Below, one piece after another: positions 26,261-36,500 of a stretch of 45,528 nt of DNA. Position 1 is the first letter of the stretch. Each line of letters begins with the position of its first letter. This DNA is from Ectocarpus siliculosus (lineage: Eukaryota; Sar; Phaeophyceae; Ectocarpales; Ectocarpaceae), in NCBI GenBank assembly GCA_000310025.1, contig FN649736.1, forward strand, positions 2,027,149 to 2,072,676, given 5' to 3'. A model generated the notes under the pieces. It was not told the origin of the DNA and did not search any database. It saw nothing but the letters and a program-made list of their open reading frames with translations. Both the position numbers and the translations under genes were made by a program.

Positions 26261-26959
26261 TCACCACCGGCTCTCCCCGGTCAGGGCGTTGTACCAGTAG
26301 TAGTTCTGGCTGCCCTCGTCCCACTCCTGGGTCCAACCCTCCGCCCCTCCCCCTTGTTCCCCCTGCGCTGCCAATTCCCACCCCGTCGTTGCGTTTCCCC
26401 CCTCACCATTGTCACCGTTGCCCCCCCAAGTCTCCCCGCCACCTTCACCCCCCTGCTGCCCCCAAGCCGGCCACTCGTACCCGTCGAACGGGTTAGAGTC
26501 GGCAACCATCGCATTTTGGTTATCACCGCCACCGCTCCACCAAGCCGCCGCTCCCCCCTCCCTGGCCGCTGTGGTGACGCTCGCCCACCCCGCTCCGCCG
26601 GCCGCCGCCTGATCCCAGTCTTCGTCGTCTCGAGCGGCGTCGGCGGTGGCAACGTCGGATGGCGGTATCTCCCACACGCTCTCGCCGGTGAAATCGTTGA
26701 TGTAGTACGTGTTCCCGTCGTCGTCTTCATAGGCGGACCAAGGGCCTGCAGTTGCTGCTTCTGCTGCTGTTTCCGTGCCCGGTGTTGTCGCGAGGTCGCC
26801 ACCTTGCCTGTTCCCGCCGGACCCTGGGCGCGATTTGCTCGTTGACGGCCGCAGGTCCCACCTAGTGATACGGGGTGATTCGTGGCCGCTGGATGTGACT
26901 GATCTACGTATTTCCTCTAACTTTGCTCTCCCGGCGAATTGATTTTGGGTCGATTGCAC
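26261..26959 (-). CDS. WW-domain exon, two WW domains
   Basis: WW domains are about 35-residue beta sheets that bind proline-rich ligands. From the ATG at 26959 the exon gives 232 residues. A basic N-terminal part (about 1-70) precedes WW1 at about 71-100 (GPWSAYEDDDGNTYYINDFT, then GESVWEIP), which has both Trp and the final Pro. A Gly/Trp-rich linker follows (about 101-200, with SNPFDGYEWPAW). WW2 is at about 205-232 (EGWTQEWDEGSQNYYWYNAL, then TGESRW). The frame hits TGA straight after the second Trp, so WW2 lacks the usual terminal Pro. The same bases read CGGTG/GTGAAG, a plausible donor, so the gene may continue to the left. It could be the C terminus of the RCC1/helical gene on the same strand, or its own gene. 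Confidence 0.75.
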   Translation of the reverse strand: MQSTQNQFAGRAKLEEIRRSVTSSGHESPRITRWDLRPSTSKSRPGSGGNRQGGDLATTPGTETAAEAATAGPWSAYEDDDGNTYYINDFTGESVWEIPPSDVATADAARDDEDWDQAAAGGAGWASVTTAAREGGAAAWWSGGGDNQNAMVADSNPFDGYEWPAWGQQGGEGGGETWGGNGDNGEGGNATTGWELAAQGEQGGGAEGWTQEWDEGSQNYYWYNALTGESRW

Positions 26960-27008
26960 TTGTTGATCGATTGCCGGCGAGGCTTAAACAGTACTTCATG
27001 TTGGCGTT

Positions 27009-29477
27009 TTGCCGTCTTCCGTTTTTACACCCTGTATAAGGGGCCACGTGATGATTCCTACCCGGCGTGGTAACTTAGGCGCGTTAGCAAAGGTTGGCGA
27101 AGCTAGGCTGTTGAAAATGGGAGAGCAACGAGCTATCGAAGTGCTGATTTTCCGTCCCCCTCATAGTTTTCCGCGACACCCCCTGGGTGGGTTCCTGAAC
27201 GACGGCAACCCACAGCAACCCTATTGCCGCAGAAACCAACACAATTTGCAGCAGCAAAAGCAACAACAACGCCAACATCGCCTCCAAAAAAACTAAAACG
27301 GAGTAACGACGGCGGCAGCGGTGATTCCGACATCGACGTACTCAGCAATCTTCACCCAAGCCGGCCTCTGCGAAATCACGCACCCTCGTTTTGCGGCCCT
27401 CGTTACTATCCTCTGAGCGCTCCTGCGCAGACTTTCCATCGATATTGCCGTGGCCCTGGGCGGAGGAGCTAGCCCGCCCCACCTTTCGGCCCTCTTCGTC
27501 CACTTCATGCCGTCTCCTGATGCGGGGTACCCCCTCTTGGTGGCGGCACGCAATAGGGTCTGCAGCTTTTTGTGGCGACATTCCCACGTCACCTACCGTT
27601 TGCAGGTACACGAAGCCAATCAACGTTATGAAGCGGGTGTTGTAGCCGGCGAGTGTGGTCGAGCGGTTTCCGTTGAAGGGATGACTTTTTTTGTTTCACG
27701 CTTTGAATGTGCGTTTCCTGAGAATATTTGTATCCCCCTCAATATGTGCCTTTGCTCTTTGAGACACACTTGCCTCTTGATCGTGGCGGATACGGTGGAA
27801 AGTTTTGATGTGGACACGACTGGGGAATGGATCTCGCGTCTTGCCGGACAAAACTATTTCCTAAAGGGCCCCATGCGGTCTGCCGACTGCATCTACCTAT
27901 ACCCTTTTCCACCGCTGCCACCGCTGTGAACGCTAGTCTCTGTGTACGTGTGTACGGCGAAGATCTTTTTTTTTTCATCAGATGAATTCAAACAAACAGA
28001 GCTAGCGCGGACGTGGTCACCGCCTGCATGAATCAATAATTGCGTAGATATCGCTTCCACCTATTATAATTCTAACCTTCCATTCGTCTATCACCTGGCA
28101 TACGCCTCCTCAACCAATGTGTTCTCAACATTGCAATTGCCTTGGTTAGTGTACAGTCCAAGTGTTCCACAGGCTTTCCTCAAGTGGGGCCCATTGTTCA
28201 GTATCTCTGGTGGCCGAACAAACGGAGGAGGGAGAGGCACGCAGCGAAAGAAGGCCACCTGGCGTGCTACATGGGCTCCAACCTAACTTTGGGACCATGT
28301 CCAGGACGATACGAAAGTCTCACCGTCGCGGCGTAAACTCTTTCGGGAGCGCAAAGAGAGTGCGCACGTCCCGCCCTTCCCCTTTCCTTCACCGCGGCCA
28401 CGTCAGGGTCGACTGAACCAGGCCCGAACGCTCGGAGGAACTTGTGAAGCGAGCGCGCTCCGCGGCGCCAGCGTAGGTGTTGCGAATCCGTGAGCTTGTT
28501 GCACTTCATGAGCGGGATTTCAGGCGAAGACGGGGCCGTTGGTGAGCAAATTGGTCCGTGCTGACGTTTTTCTCGTGGAACCGTTGACTGAACTAGTGTT
28601 GCGTCGGGCGGCCACGCAGAAACAATTGCAAGTGTACACCTTGCCTAAAGTGTTGACGATAGGAACTACTGTGGTACGGATGGTGAAAGGAACGACGCAC
28701 TGCTGACGGTAGAGTGTGAAAAACAGCTCCAGGTTCTTGCCTTGCGTGCTCATGGGAAGCCAGAAAAACGGGTTCATGGGTTGTGACGGTTCGATGTTCC
28801 ATTTTGGCATTCGTCGCCAGCGTTTTCTCCCCAAGGTATGGCCTTGTAGTTTCAGCTCATTGATGTGGAGCTATAGATGTGGAATACCCTTGTCCTTGTG
28901 ATTGTGATCATGCAAGTGCCTACCACGGTGGTCTGGGGGGAGAAGCAATCGATGTAAGCTATCATGTATCCGTGAGGTGGTTTTGGTGCCCCTGTGCTGG
29001 GTTTCCAAGATAACAACAAACAGGCGACACCCTGCTTTTTTTTGGAGCGGTAGGACGCCCTGCTGCTGCTGCTACGCTGGGGTTGTGGATGGTTCTGGCG
29101 ATTGCCTTTGCTGTTACCGTGAACTGTTTTTAGTTCTCGTGCTCGACCGTGAACACCCTCTGTCCGCCGGGCACAAGAGGTGCTGTCAACGCTGGAGCCA
29201 AGGAGACCGGATCCCAACCGAACCCGGCGAGACAAGACAACACATATGTATAGCACTCGCGCCAGGTGGAAGGAAAGTTGGCCGAAAAGGCACACAATTA
29301 TTCGGCCTCTCTCAAAACATGACCATCTTCGGGTACACAGTAGGGGTGAAGTGAAGCCCGGGATCAACCGGTGGAGATCGCTGCACGCCACCCACGAGAA
29401 ACACCCAACGTTCCTTTCCCCATGCATACCTTTCTGTCACCAATCTGGAGATACCGAGTAGCTCCAAGAGAATTATC
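27009..29477. other. Gap region with weak minus-strand exon candidates
   Basis: Open minus-strand stretches at about 27620-27370 (two competing frames, one with GRKVGRASSSAQGHGNIDGK, one with SMESLRRSAQRIVTRAAKR) and 28509-28267 (KCNKLTDSQHLRWRRGARSL) have basic, coding-like composition. They lie between the helical exons and the WW exon. No splice junction could be proven, so they are not called. On the plus strand a Gln-codon-rich patch (CAACAACAACG) is at about 27240-27290. Confidence 0.35.
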
Positions 29478-29618
29478 CACCCCCATCCAGTACCTGCAGA
29501 GGACCAACAAATCAGTGGCTTTGTAGGGATGCGACGTCAATGGTCTAACGACTACGGCATGCACGACTCTGAGTACACCCCCCATCCAATACCTGCAGAG
29601 GATCAACAAATCAGTGGT
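29478..29618. repeat. Pair of 41-bp direct repeats
   Basis: ACCCCCATCCAGTACCTGCA then GAGGACCAACAAATCAGTGG (from 29478) recurs from about 29576 with three base differences (CAATACC, GGATCAA, TGGTT). Start-to-start spacing is 98 bases. The sequence between them is unrelated to the repeats. Confidence 0.85.
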
Positions 29619-30105
29619 TACCGTTTGCGGGGCTCTATGGATAGGGGGGACGGGAAGTGGTCGGGCATGGACTCTTGAGCGCGATCAAGCACGGCCCGGG
29701 ACCCTGCGTGAACTTGTTGGTGTTGGTGCCCCCGACCATCCACAGCATGGTGGCGGAAGGAGTACCCCTTTGCCGGTTATCTACCCTCGAGAAATCCCGA
29801 CAATATCACTTTTATGGACGAAGCACCCAGCCCTCTGGAACCACTGGCTTCGTCACACCCGTCGGATTGGCTTCCTGACATATTCCATGTCAAACGAAGG
29901 AAAGGTCTGTCCCCCTCGCGACGAGAAGCGAACTCCGTCAACCACGTCGGAGTTCCACGCCGCCGGGCTTCTCATGACCACGTGTATGCCGAAAAAGATA
30001 CATTTGTCGGGAAAAAAAAGTGTTTCTACTTCCATAGATACCTCTTCACCTTTTGAATACCGGAGAATTGTGCAAAATTTCCTTGAAATTCAAAGCGAAC
30101 CTGAC

Positions 30106-31626
30106 CTTCCGAGCTTTTGCGCCCATCTGAGGTCTTCTCCCGATACAGTTTTGTCCACCCGAGCCGCGAAGTCCCCCTCCGAGAAGCTCGCCCGACGCCG
30201 GCTGGACAAGCGGTGCAGCTGCGATGCCCGCATCCGCGTGACCCTTTGGTAGAGTCTCTCCGGCCCCGCGAGGTCTATCGTCCGCCTGGCGAAAAATTTG
30301 AAGTTGTTGATACAGTTGTAGGTGGTGGGTCTGGTGGTGGTGGCACAGTGGTTGTATATGTTGCTAAATACTGTTGCTGAATTTCTGTTGTTGGGGCGTT
30401 TTTCACCGTTGGAAAGCATTCTGTCCAGTACCCTCCCCCAATTTTCACACACTCAGTCGTCGTACCCCACCCAGTTCCTGGGACAAGAAGTCGCACCCTT
30501 CTATTCACTCGACACCATTGTAGTGTCTCTCTCCGTACCGGGGAATCAGAGGTTGACAGGACCGGACCAGGGCATCCACGTCCGGATCCGCCACTCCTCC
30601 CAACCGCCCAGCCCCACGTGCCTCTCCACAATAGCCCCTTGCCCCGATTCGGTCCGTGCCTTCTCCCAGACCTTCACCGCCGCCGCTGCTGCTGCTGCCG
30701 CTGCTTCCACCCTTCGCCGACCGCCACTTCGGCCTTTCACCTCCGGCCGGAAGACCGACCGTCATGAGGACCACCTTCTCCTCGGGCAGCCGCCGCTGCG
30801 GTGGGAACTGCCGCTGCAGCTGCCGGACGTCGCGGCGACTCCAGAGCGTAACGGTTTCTCGACGGGCGAGGCCCCTCCTGACCCGAGGGTCCGAGGCTGA
30901 TGCGAGCGTCTCGAGAGTGACTCCCTCTCTGTCGAAATGTTCGGCAGGTTCGAGAGGAGCTTAAGAAGGGTGGTGTGCGAGGAGGGTCCTTGCAAAGCTT
31001 CGGCGATCGTTGGGGCGAAGGTGAACATTACTCATGGGGATGAAATAGTGGCGTCATTTTTTGGGGGCGGGCGTGGGGGGGGGGGTGCGTTCGCGGTCAT
31101 GTGTCGCTGAAGTATAGTATACTGGGTACATTGTTCTCGCTCGCCTTGTCGAGAAGTCCTTCAAGGCCTGGCGCTGCTGGTTGAGCGCCATGATTACCGG
31201 CTGCAGCTTGCAGTAGTAGCGGTAGAACGCCGACTCGAGATCAGCCGCAGCCATGCCTTCACGGTTTCGTTTTCGCTCTTCGTCCTTTTTTATAGGGTCA
31301 GAGTCAGCGTTCGGAGGGTGTGTGATAGTGTAAGCCGATTGTAACAGCGAGAGATACTGCTGTCGACTTCACAATGTAGTTCGCTGTGCATTTCTTCGCG
31401 CGCTTGTCAAGGCCAAGCAACGTGTCCACCCCATACAGGGCGCATACGGGGAAAAATTGAAGGAAAGAGAAATTGGCATCCGTACCTTGTCGAATCTGGC
31501 TATGCTCTTCTCCATCGCCCCGAGGACTGTCACGTACCATACCGCCTCCATCGCCTCTCGCCGCCGACGCCCTTTCTCCTCTAGCCGGCGCCGCGCGAGC
31601 CTCTTCCCGAACCAGCCCCGCAAGAT
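30106..31626 (-). CDS. Helical basic region, four in-phase exons
   Basis: Minus-strand exons 31626-31486, 31284-31130, 30928-30539 and 30285-30106 chain in phase across GTACGG, GTACCC and GTACGG donors. The last exon ends at a GTCAGG donor. Exon 1 (RGWFGKRLARRRLEEKGRRR, then REAMEAVWYVTVLGAMEKS) resembles the IQ-type basic helices of calmodulin-binding proteins, though without a strict IQ consensus. Exon 2 holds DLESAFYRYYCKLQPVIMAL. Exon 3 runs from LETLASASDPRVRRGLARRE into a Gly/Ser-rich tract. Exon 4 is RTIDLAGPERLYQRVTRMRA and onward. I do not recognise a named family. It lies downstream of the RCC1 and Cys/His exons on the same strand, so it may be the middle of one large gene. Neither its start nor its end is seen. 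Confidence 0.55.
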
Positions 31627-32784
31627 CTACCGCGTGATTGCGTCCGCGATCCAGAAGGCAAGGGTGAACAAAGTGTGCGACAGGACGAGCAAGGTTCACC
31701 GAAGGAGACCATGTATCGGTTATCACCGACCGTGCAGTGAACACTCTTTGGACGCAAGCTGACGACATGAAACAGCTAACCTATGCAATCCCAACATCAT
31801 GACACAACAGAACAAAACCATTTGGTGAAACCCCGTGCTTTGTCTTTCGGTGGTGTTGCTCCTATCGGTATCCTTTGCCTACCTGCAACCTGTCGGGTTC
31901 CATTTGGTCTTGCCTGATTCTATCGATAGGAGAGCTCAATGAGAAAGCTATTGTTGTCTACAAAGAGACAGGACGAGATTGCACCAGCAATGCTAAGGGA
32001 AAACTGCGGGTGAACACGGAGGGATCATGGCCGTACCAAACAACGTTCCAGACCAACCCGACCACCAAAACCAACCTTCAACCCAAACCTAAACCCAACC
32101 CCAATCTCAACGTCAACCCACCCGCTGACATTCCACGGCGTTGTGGTTCAGCCACCTCGCGGTGTCCCCGCCGTCGTCCTCGTCCTCCACGGACACCAGC
32201 AACCCGCACGGCGAAGCTGGTGCCGACGCATCAGGGGAAATGTTCCGTCGTCCACGCGGCGAACAAATATTTCCTCCTGTTTCTGTGTGTTCGGTTCCTT
32301 TTAGACCGACAGCAGTATCACGTCCGGCTCCTGGCTTGGCACGAGAATGGATTCCGACCCCGTCGCCGCCGCAACCACCCCCACCTACGTCTCTGTTGGT
32401 ATTGCTGTTACCCCACGTGAATGGACGCATACCGCACTGGCACAACACTCGCAGTCTGTGGAACGAAGCATTGACGGGCAAAGGGGGGCGGGGTCGCTGT
32501 TTCCGGATGAGTGTCGGCGGGGCCAGATGCACCACGCTTCCTCCAGTCTGTGCCTCCGAGAAAAGAAGGAGTTGCGCACGTGCAGTAGTGGCAGCGCATT
32601 GAACGAAATGGAAAGAAAAACGAGGTTGTTGCGCAGTAAGAACAACCTCCGACGTCTGGCAATGTCCAACAATAGCACATTTCACCGAAATTGTTTACGA
32701 CCCCACTTTCTTTCAACTCGATGCAATAGAGGAGGTCCACGACCTGCGGCGGGTGTGTAACCTGCGCTCTCATGCTCGGTGGGG
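31627..32784. other. Presumed intronic sequence; AACCC-rich patch
   Basis: Between the helical exons and the Cys/His cluster. A minus-strand stretch at about 32740-32610 (VVDLLYCIELKESGV and FGEMCYCW) follows a CCGCAG acceptor and could be an exon continuing the Cys/His cluster. On the plus strand 32050-32120 is a degenerate CCAACC/CCTAAACCC run. I see nothing else that can be supported. Confidence 0.35.
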
Positions 32785-33032
32785 TCAACACGAAACAGCT
32801 CCATCTAGGCCTCCTACACGTCCCTCCCCACAGCACCTACACCTTCGGGTGCAGGGGCGTATCTCATGCTGTCGGTGGCAAGAACGTGCGCACTTGCGGC
32901 AGATGCACGAAACACCACAGGAGGCGCACTCGAAGAGGGGTTCGGGGTTGGGGCCGCGATTTTTCCACGGGGGGCGGCGCGGACAGCGCCACAGTCGGAG
33001 GAGCCCGGACTCCCACTTCTTCATGCCGACGT
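32785..33032 (-). CDS. Cys/His zinc-binding-type cluster exon
   Basis: The minus-strand frame reads FECASCGVSCICRKCARSCH then RQHEIRPCTRRCRCC. This gives C-x2-C-x4-C-x2-C-x3-CH-x3-H followed by more Cys, the spacing of small treble-clef or UBR-box-like zinc sites. Exact assignment to a Pfam family is not possible by eye. The preceding part, KKWESGLLRLWRCPRRPPWK, is basic. Acceptor candidates lie at about 33030 (CAAAAG or GAAG); donor candidates lie at CGAAG/GTGTAG and further left. It sits on the same strand and just downstream of the RCC1 exons, so I infer it belongs to that protein. The two other frames here are also open, which lowers confidence. Confidence 0.55.
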
Positions 33033-33550
33033 GACTTTTGGATCGTTGATGTTGTTTGTTGGATCCGAGTGATGATGGCGTTGGTTGTCCAATCGCGTTG
33101 CGTTGAAAACCGTGGAAGAATGGGGGGAAGGTCATTGCGCGTGAATGTATGGTGGACGCGGGCAAAGAGCTGGGCGTGTTGGGGAAATATGAATGACGTG
33201 GGGCACAAAATATGTGATCTAGAGTGTCTCGAGAATCGCTACAGTCAACGCTGACGCGGTAGCTCTGTGGAAGTGGCATACATCCTACAGGACCGCGATG
33301 GTGTCATTGCCCCACACACAGGAAAGGCGGCAAGCATGAAAAACCACCACATGGATCAAGACCAGAGGCTGATAGCTGTGTGAACATGGCGACGACAAGT
33401 GAACCGTTGCCCTAACAAAGGTTTAACCTCGGCCCCAGCATGTTGGAACCACTCCGCAAGTGCGCCCATCGCTTGTGTACACACACCTTCCGACGACCTT
33501 TTTCCACTGTTTGTCCTTGTCCCATCCCCAGGGCGGAGGTGAGCAATCCA

Positions 33551-36500
33551 GCGTTAGCGCGGACGCATGTCTCTCGCCGGCCGCCATCTTGACGACCAAA
33601 TGCCTCCCTACACCTGGAAAATCTACCCTCGTCGGCGCCACCTGAGAGCCACAAGTTCGGATAGGTAAGCGAAACGTGTAACAGGCGGAAACTCGGGGCG
33701 TTGTGCAGAGACCGCCAATAGGGAGGGTGTTGCAGAAACTTATTTTTCGAGAAACGCAACAATCGGAACGAAGGAGGCACCGTGGGTGCCACGAGAGATA
33801 AGTTCGTTCAGGGGCATGCAGAACGTTCAATGTTGACATCGTCCGTAATCTGTTAGGCAGTGATGCGTCAAAAGCAGGGCCGCACCTTCCTGCCGACCCA
33901 TGTTTTCTTGGCTGTAGTGGGTATACCATGGCGCACGTGCTACAGTTAGGTATAGATACCTCGAGCTTCCGACTGATGTACGATAGATACCCTTGACTAT
34001 ACGACAGGGTCAGAGTTGTGCGGTTTTTGGGGCACAAATCCCAAGCCCAGACTTGCATGCTCGCTTTCGCGAGGGAATGGATGCATTTTTCGCAATGCTT
34101 GTTCCTCCGCCGGCATCTCCCATTCTAGAAAGATCACTCACAAAGCACTGTCTCCCCGCAGCTCTCGTTTGGTTTGGGAGCTAAGCCCCCCCTCCCTTGT
34201 TGGACAGCTCCTGTCGTCGGGGGCAACCCCAACGCGAACAAGAGAAACTCCCATCCCAGAATGCTGGTCCTACCTGAACGGGAATCTTACCCGCGAATCT
34301 TTCGCGATGCCAAGCCCGAGCTGCCCTGCCCACCCTTTTCCCCACGCAAACATCTGCCCCTGCACGTTGGTGGCAAGGCTGAACGACTTTCCGGCCACGA
34401 TGGACGTCATCAGCTCTTTCCTGCCGGATCGGTTGAGGTCATAGCGACACGGGTACATCGTCAGAGTGCTTGGGTACAGTGTTGTTGTAGGTGTTGTTCC
34501 GGCAGCGTTTTGTTGGTGTTGTTGTTGGTGGTGACGGTGCGGGTGTTGGCGCGGCGGAGGTGGTGGCGGAGGTGGTTGTGTGGGCGTCTGTGGTGATTGT
34601 TGTTTTGGGTGAGAGCGCTGGTTGTCACGGCAAGCGCATGTTGAGTCAACCCGTCCCGTTCCCGCTCCGACACATTCGGGCTTGCCTTCATGCGCTACTG
34701 CCGCCACCCCTAGCATGAATCGTAACAGCAGAATCTTGTGGAAAAGTAGCAACCCTTCGGAATATTGATAAATCACAAATCTAAGGCAGCTACGTGTACA
34801 CCGAACAAACTCTGGCGGTGGCACGGTCCTAAATGCAGACGCTCCGAAGGTGGTATTTGTTCTGGCTGCTTGCCGCTTGTAACAGCGCGTTCTCACTTGT
34901 CGAAGGCAATCTTCGAAGGCATCTTGATCTCTCCAACCTGGCGGGCGGGTGTCGTTCAAGGGTTTTTGGTAGGGGTAATCGCCTTAGGCCACAGTATGAG
35001 TTTTTAAAATCTAAACGTATGAATTCCGACAATTCCTGGTGTCATGAACCTGTGTGCTATTCCACTCCAATAAATTCCACGTGCAGCGCCCTAGAGTGGC
35101 CGGGTGCACCTATGCGGAAGCTTCACCCAGCAAGCACCCACCCTTCGACCCAACCCTAGCTGTCCGCAGTACCCGTATCCCCACGCGTAGGCCAGACTCT
35201 CCGCGCCCCATGGGTTTGCCAGGGTGGTCGGCGCGCTCCGGTGTGCGAGAACGATGCTGTGTGCCCCTCCAAGCGCAACGTCCTGCACGACGCAACCCGG
35301 AAAGCCCGGTGGCCAGTTTTTGAGGCGGACAGGCGCGTGCCGGCACTTGTTGTCTCCCGTGCCGAGTCGTCCATGTGCTCTGCGAGGAAAGATGAGAGTT
35401 GTTTTCCGGTCAGGGGTGGGGTGGTTGCTGGGGGGGGGGGGGCATGCTGTTGTCAAGGGGTCGGCGGGAAACCGGATGGTTTTGGCGGTGAGTTTGAGAG
35501 AAGATCAGGATGCTCGTCGCCGTTTGAAACCGTTGCAGGCAGGAACGTGCGTACACGGGTCGCGAACAAGTGCAAGGATGCCCCGCGAAGTGCTGTCGAC
35601 GCACGCACCCCAACGCAACATCTCAGGCAACCGAAACAGTAAAAAGAACGACGTAAACCCCACTTCGACAGTGCGGAGTTCCTCGGCGCCATGGTATCCA
35701 AACTAGAAAGAGAATCCGACCCCTGCTTGCTGGATGCCACGACCCGCGCTAGCGCCTGACCAGCCAAGCCAAACATGATCAACGTGTCCTACTTCGGTAC
35801 GCTGGAGGAACGTGGGAGGAAGTACGAGATGGTATTGTATTTTGGTTGTCTCTATGTCTCTCACCCCCTCCCCCAAAGGTGAACCGACTGGGGCAGAGAC
35901 ACCGCCATCGAGTGGGCGGCACCGGCTCCTATCAGTGCTACCGGATCCGACCCTACGCCTTCCACGCGGCACGGCTCCCAGCGATCCTTGTAGTCGCCGT
36001 GACCTAGGCGGCCATCCTGCCCACAACCCCAGCTAAAAACCTTTTGGGATCGGCATCCGAGCACGTACGTGGTAGGCAGATGACAGCGGCTGGATTTATT
36101 AGTACCGACACCGTTGTTGTCGATGCCTTTGCTGCTGACCTTGCTCTTCTCTCCGTACTTCATGTCGTTAGTTTTCAATTTTTGTGCAAGACAAGGGTCC
36201 TTGTCGTCTTGAACGCGCAAAAGCACGGCTCTCGCGTCTGTGTGCTGGTCAGTTCGTCGAGTAAACGTACACATATATCCCAGTCTACGGCACTGCCTAC
36301 ACATGGGCCTGGGTGCCATTGCTCCGCGCCTCACGCGCACTACTGTACTTCTCTGTTAAACACCACCTCACCAAGGGAGCCACCACCCCGCACTACTCTC
36401 AAAAGTACCTTCCCATCCAGGGTGACGCAAAGGGCGTGAGCAGCACCCGCCACGACACTCCTGACCGGCAGCCCGGCCAGGGCGCGAATCACGTGCGGAG

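Noticed and set aside
26354-26845. Plus-strand frame opposite the WW exon
   Set aside because: It is the complement shadow of a GC-rich exon with clear WW domains on the minus strand.
28415-28445. tRNA-like words near TGAACCAGGCCC
   Set aside because: No complementary acceptor stem or anticodon arm could be folded around them.
29614-30252. 212-codon plus-strand open frame
   Set aside because: It overlaps the minus-strand exon 30285-30106, which has proper splice sites and phase; the plus frame shows no domain.
35224-35706. 160-codon plus-strand frame, and a plus-strand peptide SKLERESDPCLLDATTR at about 35690
   Set aside because: The long frame is antisense to RCC1 exon G. The short peptide looks coding-like but has no neighbouring plus-strand exon to join.
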